Shown here: piece after piece, positions 7,244 to 15,801 of the stretch | Layout: each line of letters begins with the position of its first letter | How positions within the stretch are numbered: position 1 is the stretch's first letter | DNA from: Poseidonocella sp. HB161398 | GTDB lineage: Bacteria > Pseudomonadota > Alphaproteobacteria > Rhodobacterales > Rhodobacteraceae | Assembly (NCBI RefSeq): GCF_005870025.1 | Contig: NZ_VATA01000056.1 | Span: 1 to 41,925, forward strand | DNA: 41,925 bases | Direction: 5' to 3' | Program-made: the position numbers and the translations under genes | Notes under the pieces: model-generated | Told to the model about the DNA's origin: nothing | What the model saw: only the letters and a program-made list of their open reading frames with translations | Database searches by the model: none

Positions 7244-8824
7244 GTGCTGAACAGACGGTCCTTCCTGAACTATGCCGGCATGGCGGGCGCGGGCGTCCTC
7301 ATGAACCGCGTCAATCCCGATTTCTTCATTGGCACCGCCCGTGCCGATGTCACCAAGCCGATGACGTTCCTGTCGGCCGAGAACATCACCGGCAACTGGG
7401 ATCCGACGGCGCATACCACGCTGTCCCAGACCACCATCCAGGGCTTCGTCATGGGCTACCTGGCGCGCGCGCCGATGCGCCCCGAGGACCCGCAGGCGAT
7501 GGAGATGGAGCTGGCCACCGAGTTGAACCTGCTCGACGCGCACCGCTTCGAGATCAAGCTGCGCGAAGGCATCACCTTCCATGACGGCAAGCCCTTCACC
7601 GCCGAGGACGTCAAGGCGACCTTCGAATACGGCGCCCAGCCGGACCGTCCGGCGCAGTGGTATCCGGGCCCGACCGACAGCTTCGAGGTGACGACGCCCG
7701 ACGACTACACCGTCATCGTCGACACCACCAAGGGCGGCTACGGCGCCCACATGTTCTACTTCCTGACCGCCTATCTGCCGATCATGTCCGCCAAGGACAT
7801 CGCCGAGGGCCCGAAGGGCGCGCTGACCCAGCGGCTGAACGGCACCGGCCCGTTCAAGTTCGTCGAGCAGCGCGGCAACGACACCGTCATGGAGGCCAAT
7901 GGCGACTACTGGAAGGGCGAGGTCACCGTCCCGGGCGTGGTCTATTCCTTCGTCGGCGACGCCACCACGCGGATGCTGTCGCTGCTGAACGGCCAGGCCG
8001 ACGTCATCGAGCGCCTGGAGCCCGAGCAGCTGGAGACGCTGATGGGCAATGACGAGATCAAGCTCTCGAAGCTGGTCTCGGTCGAGAACAAGTACCTGTG
8101 GTTCCGCTGCTCGAAGCCGCCCTTCGACAACCCGCTGGTCCGCAAGGCGGCCGCCCATGCCATCGACCGCGAGCTGCTGCTCGAGGTGCTGGGCGATGCC
8201 GGTGCGCCGAACTCGAACTTCATCTCGCCGATCAAGTTCGGCTATGTCGAGCTCGACAACTACCCCGAATACGATCCCGACGAATGCCAGCGCCTGCTGG
8301 CCGAGGCGGGCTACCCGAACGGCGAGGGCCTGCCCGAGCTGGAATACATCACCTCCACCGGCTTCTACCCGAAGACCAAGGAATACGGCGAGGTGATCAC
8401 CGCGCTCCTGCAGGAGCAGGGCTTCCCGGTGACGCTGAACGTCATGGAGGTCGCGGCCTGGAACGAGCGGCTCTACGACCGTCCGGGCGGCGGCCCCGGC
8501 CACATGATCGACTGCGGCTGGATGGCCGGCTCGCCCGAGCCCGACCTGGTGCTGCGCACGCATTTCCACTCCAGCTCCAAGCGGATCTGCGGCATCGAGG
8601 ATGCCGAGATCGACGCGGCGCTGGATGCGGAGCGCAACGCGCCCTCGCTCGAGGCCCGCGAGCAGGAGCTGGCCACCAACCTGATGCCGCTGCTCGCGGA
8701 CAAGGTGCCGGCGCTGTCGCTCTTCACCTCGGTGATGATCCACGCGATGCGCGCCCAGTATGACGGGCTCTTCATCTATGCCGACGGGCTGATGGACGCG
8801 TCGAAGGTGACCTCCGCCTCCTGA
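7244..8824 (+). CDS. Dipeptide-type ABC transporter substrate-binding protein
   Basis: This 526-residue family 5 extracellular solute-binding protein (DppA/OppA/NikA type) starts with a Tat-like signal (LNRRSFLNYAG, then a hydrophobic stretch, cleavage probably near residue 37 after GTARA). The mature part has the family patterns VTVPG...SFVGDATTRMLSLLNGQADVIE and PLVRKAAAHAIDRE. The start is GTG at 7244, with AGGAG 8 bp upstream. It captures the substrate in the periplasm for the permeases at 8884 and 9864 and the fused ATPase at 10780. This family binds peptides, opines, amides, glycosides and other bulky solutes, so it does not by itself identify the substrate; the downstream amidase, M20 hydrolase and EutBC suggest an amide of an amino alcohol. 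Confidence 0.9.
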   Translation: MLNRRSFLNYAGMAGAGVLMNRVNPDFFIGTARADVTKPMTFLSAENITGNWDPTAHTTLSQTTIQGFVMGYLARAPMRPEDPQAMEMELATELNLLDAHRFEIKLREGITFHDGKPFTAEDVKATFEYGAQPDRPAQWYPGPTDSFEVTTPDDYTVIVDTTKGGYGAHMFYFLTAYLPIMSAKDIAEGPKGALTQRLNGTGPFKFVEQRGNDTVMEANGDYWKGEVTVPGVVYSFVGDATTRMLSLLNGQADVIERLEPEQLETLMGNDEIKLSKLVSVENKYLWFRCSKPPFDNPLVRKAAAHAIDRELLLEVLGDAGAPNSNFISPIKFGYVELDNYPEYDPDECQRLLAEAGYPNGEGLPELEYITSTGFYPKTKEYGEVITALLQEQGFPVTLNVMEVAAWNERLYDRPGGGPGHMIDCGWMAGSPEPDLVLRTHFHSSSKRICGIEDAEIDAALDAERNAPSLEAREQELATNLMPLLADKVPALSLFTSVMIHAMRAQYDGLFIYADGLMDASKVTSAS

Positions 8825-8833
8825 TCCGCTCCC

Positions 8834-8857
8834 CGGGGCGGCGGCCACGCCGCCCCG
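8834..8857 (+). other. Intercistronic stem-loop after the binding-protein gene
   Basis: A perfect 10-bp inverted repeat, CGGGGCGGCG-GCCA-CGCCGCCCCG, lies 9 bp after the binding-protein stop codon and 26 bp before the permease start. Such structures after a binding-protein gene usually protect the upstream mRNA 3' end or cause partial termination, so that the binding protein is made in excess over the permeases. There is no T-run. Confidence 0.55.
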
Positions 8858-8883
8858 TCTCCACCGCCCCGGAAGGGACCGCC

Positions 8884-9864
8884 ATGTTCATTCTCCGTTT
8901 CCTGCTGCGCCGTCTTGCCCAGGGCGCGCTGATCATCTTCCTCGTCTCCGCGCTGATCTTCACGCTGCTGCGCGTGGTGCCCGGCGACCCCGTGCGGCTG
9001 ATGGCCGGCGGCATGGCGCCCGAGGCGCTGATCGAAGAGATCGCCACCGAGATGGGCCTGCGCGACCCGATCCCGGTGCAGTTCACCCGCTACATGTCCG
9101 GCGTCGTCCAGGGCGACCTGGGCCAGTCCTTCGTCCGCCCGGCCAACGGCGCCGCGGTCGGCGGCGCCAGCTTCGACGACAGCACCCGCTCGGCCCGCGC
9201 CGAGGTCTGGGACCTGATCGCCGAGACCGCGCCGAAGACCATCCAGCTGGCCTGCCTCGCCATGGTCTTCGCGCTGATGATCGCCATTCCCATCGGCGTC
9301 TGGGGCGGGCTGCATCCCGGAGGCTGGCCGGACCGGATCGCGCTCTACTGCAGTTCCGTCTTCGTCTCGCTGCCGAATTTCTGGCTCGGCATCATTCTGG
9401 CGCTGCTGCTCAGCGTGAAGCTGAAGCTGCTCCCGGCGATCGGCTATGGCGGCTTCGCCTGGACGATCCTGCCCGCGCTGGTCCTCGCGATCGAGATCGC
9501 GCCCTTCATCATCCGCTCGCTCACCGTCTCGGTGGCGCAGATCATGGGGCAGAACTTCATCGACATCGCCGGGGTCCGCGGGCTGTCGCGCAACCAGATC
9601 ATCTTCCGCCACGGCGCCAAGAACGCGGCCGTGCCGCTCCTGAACCTGCTCGGCGTGCAGTTCTCCATGCTGCTCGGCGGGGTGCTCGTGGTCGAGTTCA
9701 TCTTCGACTATCCGGGGCTCGGCCTCCTGACGATCAACGCCGTGATGCAGCGCGACTTCCCGCTGATCCAGGGCATCGCCATCGTCACCGCCGCCGCCTT
9801 CGTCCTGATCAACATCGTGGTCGACCTCCTGTCCACCCTCATCGATCCGAGGCTCGAATACTGA
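8884..9864 (+). CDS. ABC transporter permease, DppB type
   Basis: This 326-residue integral membrane protein has the DppB/OppB arrangement. A first membrane helix (about 10-32, FILRFLLRRLAQGALIIFLVSALIFTLL) precedes a large periplasmic loop containing VVPGDPVRLMAGG, and the BPD transport domain follows with about five more helices. The coupling-helix region (DIAGVRGLSRNQIIFRHGAKNAAVPLLN) would contact the ATPase. It pairs with the second permease at 9864, sharing the single base A of TGATG, so the two are translationally coupled. Together they form the channel of the dipeptide-type importer of this operon. Confidence 0.93.
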   Translation: MFILRFLLRRLAQGALIIFLVSALIFTLLRVVPGDPVRLMAGGMAPEALIEEIATEMGLRDPIPVQFTRYMSGVVQGDLGQSFVRPANGAAVGGASFDDSTRSARAEVWDLIAETAPKTIQLACLAMVFALMIAIPIGVWGGLHPGGWPDRIALYCSSVFVSLPNFWLGIILALLLSVKLKLLPAIGYGGFAWTILPALVLAIEIAPFIIRSLTVSVAQIMGQNFIDIAGVRGLSRNQIIFRHGAKNAAVPLLNLLGVQFSMLLGGVLVVEFIFDYPGLGLLTINAVMQRDFPLIQGIAIVTAAAFVLINIVVDLLSTLIDPRLEY

Positions 9865-10778
9865 TGACCAGCATCGACACCCTTGCCGCTCCGGGCGGCC
9901 GCCGCGCCGAAGCCCGGTCGATCTCCTCGCGGATCTGGCGGCTCGCCTTCGCTTCCGTCGAGTTCCGCATCGGCCTGATCGTCTTCGCCGTCCTGCTCTT
10001 CGCGGCGCTGCTCTATCCCGAGCTGTCGGGCATCGACCCGACCAAGATGAACATCCGCGCCAAGATGACCCCGCCGCTCTTCATGGGCGAGGATTGGAGC
10101 TGGGCGCATCCGCTGGGCACCGACCAGCTGGGGCGCGACATGCTGGCCCGCAGCCTCGTCGGCCTGCGCTACTCGATCCTGATCGGCGTCACCACCACGG
10201 TGCTGATGCTGGCGGTCGGCGCGCTGATCGGGCTGGTCGCGGGCTATTACGGCAAGTCGATCGACACGGTGCTGATGCGCCTGACCGACGCGCAGCTCTC
10301 GATCCCGATGATCATCCTGGCGATCACCATCCTCGGCGTCTCGCGGCCCACGATCCCGTCGATCATCCTGGTGCTCGGCCTGGCCGGCTGGCCGGTCTAT
10401 GCAAGGGTCATGCGCTCGACCATCATGGCCGAGCGGAAGAAGGAATACGTCCGCGGCGCGATGGTGCTGGGCGCCACCGACTTCCGCATCATGGTCCTGC
10501 TGCTCCTGCCGCTGGTCCTGCCGCCGATGGCCTTCGTCGCCGTGCTCGACGTCGCGCGGATGATGATCTTCGAAAGCGTGCTGGGCTTCCTCGGCCTCGG
10601 CGTGCAGCCGCCGACCCCGACCTTCGGCAACATCATCGCCGACGGCCGCAAGTACCTGCTGAACGCCTGGTGGATCGCCACCATGCCCGGCATCTTCCTC
10701 TGCCTGACGCTGACCAGCATCAACCTGATGGGCGCTTCGCTGGAGCGGGCCCGCAACACGATCTACGGAGGCGCGTGA
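9864..10778 (+). CDS. ABC transporter permease, DppC type
   Basis: This 304-residue DppC/OppC-like permease has an N-terminal cytoplasmic extension of about 30 residues, a first helix (about 35-55), then HPLGTDQLGRDMLARSLVGLRYS, the signature of this subfamily, and the BPD transport domain. The coupling segment EYVRGAMVLGATDFRIMVLLLLPLV would contact the ATPase. Its start codon overlaps the stop codon of the DppB-like gene, and the next start (the ATPase at 10780) follows 1 bp after its own stop, so all transporter subunits are tightly coupled in translation. Confidence 0.93.
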   Translation: MTSIDTLAAPGGRRAEARSISSRIWRLAFASVEFRIGLIVFAVLLFAALLYPELSGIDPTKMNIRAKMTPPLFMGEDWSWAHPLGTDQLGRDMLARSLVGLRYSILIGVTTTVLMLAVGALIGLVAGYYGKSIDTVLMRLTDAQLSIPMIILAITILGVSRPTIPSIILVLGLAGWPVYARVMRSTIMAERKKEYVRGAMVLGATDFRIMVLLLLPLVLPPMAFVAVLDVARMMIFESVLGFLGLGVQPPTPTFGNIIADGRKYLLNAWWIATMPGIFLCLTLTSINLMGASLERARNTIYGGA

Positions 10779-10779
10779 C

Positions 10780-12639
10780 ATGGACGGCACCAATACCGCA
10801 ACCCCGCTTCTCGAGGTCTCGGGCCTCTCGGTCGGGGCGGTGACCCCCGAGGGCACGACGCCGATCCTCGAGGACGTCTCCTTCAGCCTCCGCCCGCGCG
10901 AGATCCTCTCGGTGATCGGCGAAAGCGGCGCGGGCAAGACCGTGCTGGCGCGCACCCTGGCCAGCTGGCTGTCGGATCCGCTCAAGGTCACCGGCGGGAC
11001 GATCCGCTTCCGCGGCACCGACCTGGTCAATGACACGGCCGCGGCGCGAAAGCTCGCCGGGCGCGAGATCGCCTATGTCGGCGGCAACCCGGCAGGCGCG
11101 CTCGACCCGACCATGACGGTCGGCGCGCAGCTGGTCGAGAAGCTCCGCGCGGTCCGCCCCGAGGTCTCGGGCGCCGCGGCGAAGCAGAAGGCGATCGAGC
11201 TTCTCGACGCGGTGCGCATCCCCTCGGCCGCGCAGCGCTTCCATGAATACCCGTTCCAGTATTCCGGCGGGATGATGCAGCGGGTGATGATCGTCGACGC
11301 GCTGATCTCGGATCCGGCGCTCTTGATCGCCGACAACATCACCCAGCCGCTCGACGTGACCGTGGCCGCGCAGATCCTCAAGCTGATGCGCGACCTGACC
11401 GGGCGGTTCGACACCGCGGTCCTGTTCATCTGCTCCTCGCTGCCGGTCGCCTGCGACGCCTCCGACGAGGTGCTGGTCCTCAACAAGGGCCGCGTGGTCG
11501 AGCGCCAGACCCCCGAGGCGCTGGTCGCCTCGCCGCAGCACGCCTATACCAGCCAGCTGATCCGCGAGCTGCCGAAGCTCTGGGACACGGCTGCCGCGGC
11601 GCCGAAGGAAGAGCGCGGCGAAGCGCGGCCGATCATGTCGGTCCGCGGCGTCGCCAAGCACTACACCGCCAAGAACCGCGCCCAGGGCGGCACCTCGGTG
11701 GTGCAGGCGGTGCGCAATGTCGAATTCGACGTCTTCCAGGGCGACAATTTCGGCCTGGTGGGGGAATCCGGCTGCGGCAAGTCCTCGCTGATGCGGCTGC
11801 TGACCGGGCTGGAACGTCCCGATGCCGGCACGATCCTGTTCGAGGGCGAGGATATCGGCTCCGCCCGTCCGGCGCGGATCCGCGAGCTGCGCCGCAAGTT
11901 CCAGCTGGTGCTGCAGGATCCCTACGGCTCGCTGCCGCCGCAGAAATCCATCGGCGCGATCCTCGAGGAGCCGTTGAAGATCCACCGCATCGGCGACCGG
12001 AAGGAGCGCCGCGAGCGCGCCCGTTCGGTGATGTCCGAGGTGGGCCTGCCGGAGGCGCTCTACGAGGAGCTGCCGAACGGGCTTTCCGCCGGGCAGCGCC
12101 AGCGCCTGAACGTCGCCCGCGCCATGACGCTGGAGCCGCGGCTGCTGATCATGGACGAGACGCTCTCGGCGCTCGACCAGACCGAGCAGCACAAGATGCT
12201 CGACCTCTTCGAGCGGCTGCAGGCCCAGCACGGCTTCACCTACATCTTCATCTCGCACGACCTCGCGATGGTGCGCCGCGTCTGCTCGCGCATCGCGGTG
12301 ATGTATCTCGGCGAGACCGTCGAGGTGGCGCCGAACGACCGGCTGTTCTTCGATCCCGGCCATCCCTACAGCCGCGCGCTGCTCTCTGCCGCGCCGACGC
12401 TGGAGGAGCGGCGCTATGATCCCAAGGACTGCCTGCTCGAGGGCGAGCCGCCGAGCCCGATCGACCTGCCGCCCGGCTGCGCCTTCGCCAGCCGCTGCCC
12501 GCAGGCCTTCGACCGCTGCCGCGGCGAGAATCCGGGCCTGACCGCCCGTGGCGGCCGCGCGCTGGCCGCCTGCTTCCTGAACCCGCGCCGGGGCGAGGAT
12601 GCCCCGTCCATGACGACACCGGAGACGACCCATGCCTGA
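10780..12639 (+). CDS. Fused double ABC ATPase (DppD-DppF type) with one degenerate nucleotide-binding domain
   Basis: Two ABC domains lie in one 619-residue chain and power the importer. Domain 1 (about 8-265) keeps Walker A GESGAGKT (47-54) and signature YSGGM (161-165), but its Walker B is IADNIT where IADEPT is usual, so the catalytic Glu is Asn186. The Q-loop Gln is replaced (GGNP, about 102) and the H-loop His is replaced (FICSS, about 219). Domain 2 (about 286-619) has intact Walker A (328-335), Q379, Walker B MDE with Glu460 and His493, but a variant signature LSAGQ (435-439). The C-terminus has the Opp/Dpp-type cysteine set Cys567, 573, 580 and 598, which in some OppD-like ATPases binds an Fe-S cluster; domain 1 lacks it. 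The predicted result is one active and one inactive ATP site. The gene overlaps the next by 8 bp. Confidence 0.92.
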   Translation: MDGTNTATPLLEVSGLSVGAVTPEGTTPILEDVSFSLRPREILSVIGESGAGKTVLARTLASWLSDPLKVTGGTIRFRGTDLVNDTAAARKLAGREIAYVGGNPAGALDPTMTVGAQLVEKLRAVRPEVSGAAAKQKAIELLDAVRIPSAAQRFHEYPFQYSGGMMQRVMIVDALISDPALLIADNITQPLDVTVAAQILKLMRDLTGRFDTAVLFICSSLPVACDASDEVLVLNKGRVVERQTPEALVASPQHAYTSQLIRELPKLWDTAAAAPKEERGEARPIMSVRGVAKHYTAKNRAQGGTSVVQAVRNVEFDVFQGDNFGLVGESGCGKSSLMRLLTGLERPDAGTILFEGEDIGSARPARIRELRRKFQLVLQDPYGSLPPQKSIGAILEEPLKIHRIGDRKERRERARSVMSEVGLPEALYEELPNGLSAGQRQRLNVARAMTLEPRLLIMDETLSALDQTEQHKMLDLFERLQAQHGFTYIFISHDLAMVRRVCSRIAVMYLGETVEVAPNDRLFFDPGHPYSRALLSAAPTLEERRYDPKDCLLEGEPPSPIDLPPGCAFASRCPQAFDRCRGENPGLTARGGRALAACFLNPRRGEDAPSMTTPETTHA

Positions 12640-13909
12640 CACCCTCCAACGCGCCGGCTTCGACGCAGCCCTGTTCGAGCGCCTGATGGCGAAGGTCTCG
12701 GAATTCGGCGCGACCGCCCTGGGCGGCGTCGACCGCATGGCGCTGACCGATGATCACAAGGCCGCCCGCGAGTGGTTCATGGCCGAGATGGCCTCCCGCG
12801 GCTACACCGTGCTGGTCGACGCGATCGGCAATGTCTTCGGCCGGATCGACCTGGCCGGCGGCAATGCCCGCACGGTGATGGTCGGCTCGCATCTCGACAG
12901 CCAGCCCTTGGGCGGGCGCTTCGACGGCGCCTATGGCGTGATCGCGGCCCTGACTGCGGTCGAAAGCTACCGCGCCCACTGCGCCGCCACCGGCATCGAG
13001 CCGCAATGCAACTTCGTCATCGCCGACTGGATGAACGAGGAGGGCGCGCGGTTCCAGCCCTCGCTGCTGGGCTCTTCGGTCTTCGCCGAGATGCTCGATC
13101 TCGACTTCGCGCTGGCGCGCACCGACCGCGAGGGCCGCAGCGTCGGCGACGAGCTGAAGCGCACCGGCTTCGACGGGACGGACAAGGTCGGCATCCCGGA
13201 TGTCTACCTGGAATTCCACATCGAGGGCGACGACAAGATGGAGAAGGCCGGCACCCGCATCGCGCCTTTCCGCCGCCACTGGGGCGCGCTGAAGGTCAAG
13301 ATCGAGGTGACCGGCCAGCAGAACCACACCGGCCCGACCCCGATGGAGGACCGCCGCGACGCCGTCCTGGGCGCCGCCTATATCATCGCCGAGGTGCGCC
13401 GCCTTGCCGATACCGCGCCGGACACGCTTTTCTCCTCCGTCGCCCGCGTCGACATCTCGCCGAACTCGCCGAATATCGTGCCGGGCAAGGCCGTGCTCTT
13501 CGCCGAGCTGCGCGCGCCCGAGGCGGCGACGCTCGACTGGGCCGAGACGGGCCTGAAGGACGCGCTGCCGGGGCTGGCGGCGAAGGCCGCCACCGAAGCC
13601 GGGATCGTCTCGATCGACCGCCGCCCGGCGGGCAAGTTCGACACCCGGCTGATCCAGCTGGCCGAGGAAGGCGCCGACCGCCTGGGCCTGGCGCGGATGG
13701 ATCTGGACACGATCGGCGGGCATGACGCGATCCCGGTGCTGACCCGCTGCCCGGCCATCGTCGTCGCGGTGCCCTCGGTCGGCGGCGTCATCCACCGCCA
13801 TGACGAGTTCACCAAGCCCGAGGATCTGGCCGCGGGCGGCGAGGTGCTTGTCGACATGATCCGCCGCATCGACGCCGCGGCGGGCGATCTCGACCAGGCC
13901 GTGGCATGA
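12632..13909 (+). CDS. M20-family Zn amidohydrolase (N-carbamoyl-L-amino-acid hydrolase / allantoate amidohydrolase type)
   Basis: This 425-residue enzyme of the hydantoinase/carbamoylase branch of M20 uses two divalent metals to cut a non-peptide C-N amide bond in the cytoplasm. Visible motifs are GSHLDSQPLGGRFDG (metal-binding His and Asp, about 89-103), NEEGARF (catalytic and metal Glu, about 136-142), FHIEG (metal His, near 200) and a late VPSVGGVIHRHDEF (metal His). In most relatives the third motif reads HIEQGP, so HIEGDD is a local variant. The start overlaps the ATPase gene by 8 bp, and the stop overlaps the first kinase gene by 4 bp (ATGA). In this operon it probably hydrolyses an imported N-acyl, N-carbamoyl or ureido compound or an intermediate of it. 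The exact bond is not known. Confidence 0.88.
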   Translation: MPDTLQRAGFDAALFERLMAKVSEFGATALGGVDRMALTDDHKAAREWFMAEMASRGYTVLVDAIGNVFGRIDLAGGNARTVMVGSHLDSQPLGGRFDGAYGVIAALTAVESYRAHCAATGIEPQCNFVIADWMNEEGARFQPSLLGSSVFAEMLDLDFALARTDREGRSVGDELKRTGFDGTDKVGIPDVYLEFHIEGDDKMEKAGTRIAPFRRHWGALKVKIEVTGQQNHTGPTPMEDRRDAVLGAAYIIAEVRRLADTAPDTLFSSVARVDISPNSPNIVPGKAVLFAELRAPEAATLDWAETGLKDALPGLAAKAATEAGIVSIDRRPAGKFDTRLIQLAEEGADRLGLARMDLDTIGGHDAIPVLTRCPAIVVAVPSVGGVIHRHDEFTKPEDLAAGGEVLVDMIRRIDAAAGDLDQAVA

Positions 13910-14859
13910 CGGAGGCGCTGGTTTCCCCCGGAGGGCTCGCCGCCCTCCTCGCCGCCGCGCGGCCCGATCTGGCAGGGGCGCCCATGGCGCCCGGCCCGGC
14001 CGCGCTGGCTTCGCCGAGCTATCTCGGCCTCGACAGCGCCTCGGCGCGGATCGCCGCGCCAGAAGGCGGGCTCTTCCTCAAGGTGATCCATCCGGAGATG
14101 CGCGGCCGCTACGATCTGGGCGCGGCGATGCAGCTTGCCGCCGGGGCGGGCGCGCTCGGCGCCGGGCCCGAGGTGCTCTGGTCGGATGCGGAGGCCGGGG
14201 CCATCCTGATGCGCGATCCCGGCCCGGACTGGCAATCGGCCAAGCAGGACCGGCTGCAGGACGGGGGCTTCGTCGCCGCGGCCATGGCGCAGATGCGCGT
14301 GCTGCACGGCGCGGCGCCGCTGGCGCACCGCTTCGACCCTTTCGCCGCCATCGACCGGACCGTGGCCGAGGCGGCGGCGGGCGATGTCGCGCTGCCGCAG
14401 GATGCCGGCTGGGTTCTGGCGCTGGTCGAAACGCTGCGCGCGCCGCTGATGGCCGCGCCGGTCGCGCCCTGCCGCAATGACGGCTCGGCCTCGAACCTGC
14501 TGGCGGGCCCCGGCGCGGCCGACGTGCTGCTGGTCGACTACGACCGGGCGGGGATGAACGACCCGATGTACGACCTCGGGGTGCTGCTGGCCGAGATCAC
14601 CGATTTCGAGGCCGGCATGGTCGCCCCGGCCGGAGCCTATATGGGCGCCTTCGACGCGCAGGGCTTTGCCCGGGCGCGGCTCTGGTCGATCGTCGACGAC
14701 GTGATGCACGCCTTCGAGGCGCGGGTCGCGGGCGCGCGCTCGGTCCGGGGGGGCATCGAATGGCTGAAATATTCCGAATGGCGGATCATGCGCGCGCGGC
14801 TCGGCCTGCGCCATCCGCAATTCGAGGAGAAGATCCGCATCATCGGGGGCGACACATGA
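13906..14859 (+). CDS. APH/choline-kinase-superfamily phosphotransferase (first of four paralogs)
   Basis: This 317-residue protein has the aminoglycoside/choline kinase fold. An N-terminal ATP-site lysine occurs in LFLKVIHPEMRG (about residue 61). The catalytic loop is CRNDGSASNLL (Asn191-Asp192 as base, Asn197 as metal ligand), followed by the metal-binding LLVDYDRAGMNDPMYDLG. The histidine that usually precedes ND in choline kinases (HND) is Arg here. It ends in KYSEWRIMRARL, a C-terminal pattern (KY...R-I/L-x-R-x-R) shared by all four phosphotransferases of this operon. It resembles the kinase at 19364 more than those at 14856 and 20326, judged by eye. Both ends overlap neighbours by ATGA. 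Ethanolamine, choline or another amino alcohol or polyol could be the substrate; nothing in the sequence decides this. Confidence 0.8.
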   Translation: MTEALVSPGGLAALLAAARPDLAGAPMAPGPAALASPSYLGLDSASARIAAPEGGLFLKVIHPEMRGRYDLGAAMQLAAGAGALGAGPEVLWSDAEAGAILMRDPGPDWQSAKQDRLQDGGFVAAAMAQMRVLHGAAPLAHRFDPFAAIDRTVAEAAAGDVALPQDAGWVLALVETLRAPLMAAPVAPCRNDGSASNLLAGPGAADVLLVDYDRAGMNDPMYDLGVLLAEITDFEAGMVAPAGAYMGAFDAQGFARARLWSIVDDVMHAFEARVAGARSVRGGIEWLKYSEWRIMRARLGLRHPQFEEKIRIIGGDT

Positions 14860-15791
14860 AAACGCTGGGAGAGGCGCAATCGCCGGAAGAGCGCCAGCTG
14901 GAATCCGCCATCCTCGAGGCGCCGCTCTTCGCGGGCGGGCAGGGCGCGCGCTATGCCCCGGTCTCGGGCGGGATCAGCAATTCGAACTGGCGCGTGGCGC
15001 TTGCGGGCGGGCGCGACTACTTCGTCAAGCTGCCCGGCAACGGCACCGAGATGTTCATCGACCGCAAGGCGGCGCTCGACGCGTCGCAGAAGGCCGCGGC
15101 CGCGGGGCTGGGCCCGGCGGTCTATGACGACCTCGCCCATCACGGCATCGAGATCAACGACTTCATCCCCGACCGGCGGCCCTCGACCCATAGCGACTTC
15201 GCCGCGCGCGACCTGCGGATGGAGGCGATGGCGGCCTATGGCAGGATGCACGGCCTGCCCGCGCTGGGGCTGACCAAGACCGTCTTCGACATGATCGACG
15301 AGCACAAGGCGCAGATGGCCGAGCTCGGCGCGCCGCAATACCGCGACGCCGCCTGGATCGAGCTGAACGACCGGCTGGCGCGCGAGGCGCTGACAGCCTC
15401 CGGCCTCGACCTGGTGCCCTCCTTCAACGATCCGATGCCGGGCAATTTCATGATCGGCCAGGACCGCTCGATCATGCTGATCGACTACGAATACGCCTCG
15501 ATGAACGACCGCTGCTACGATCTGGGCATCTGGTTCGGCGAAATGTTCTTCACGCCCGAGCAGGAGGCCGAGATGATCGAGGAGTATTTCGGCCGCGTCA
15601 CGCCGCAGCTCGTCGCCCGGGTCACCATCCACAAGGCGCTGGCCGACGTGAAATGGGGCTACTGGTCGATGGTGCAGCTGATGGTCTCGCGGCTGGATTT
15701 CGACTTCTACAAATACGGCACCTGGAAGCTGATGCGCTTCCGCACGATCACCGGCGACCCGTCCTGGGCCACCCATCTGCGCAACGCCTGA
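14856..15791 (+). CDS. Choline/ethanolamine-kinase-like phosphotransferase (second paralog)
   Basis: This 311-residue protein is of the LicA-like choline/ethanolamine kinase type. The N-terminal pattern GGISNSNWRV, then DYFVKLPGNGTEMFIDRKAA, forms the nucleotide loop and carries the ATP lysine. The catalytic loop SFNDPMPGNFM contains Asn191 and Asp192, and MLIDYEYASMNDRCYDLG binds metal. The C-terminus has KYGTWKLMRFR, the pattern shared with the other three kinases of the operon. The ATG at 14856 is preferred because it overlaps the preceding stop (ATGA); a longer in-frame version starting inside the neighbour gene is unlikely. It would phosphorylate the hydroxyl of a small amino alcohol with ATP. 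It sits 10 bp before eutB, which suggests a substrate related to ethanolamine. Confidence 0.85.
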   Translation: MKTLGEAQSPEERQLESAILEAPLFAGGQGARYAPVSGGISNSNWRVALAGGRDYFVKLPGNGTEMFIDRKAALDASQKAAAAGLGPAVYDDLAHHGIEINDFIPDRRPSTHSDFAARDLRMEAMAAYGRMHGLPALGLTKTVFDMIDEHKAQMAELGAPQYRDAAWIELNDRLAREALTASGLDLVPSFNDPMPGNFMIGQDRSIMLIDYEYASMNDRCYDLGIWFGEMFFTPEQEAEMIEEYFGRVTPQLVARVTIHKALADVKWGYWSMVQLMVSRLDFDFYKYGTWKLMRFRTITGDPSWATHLRNA

Positions 15792-15801
15792 GGAACCCCG
15801 A

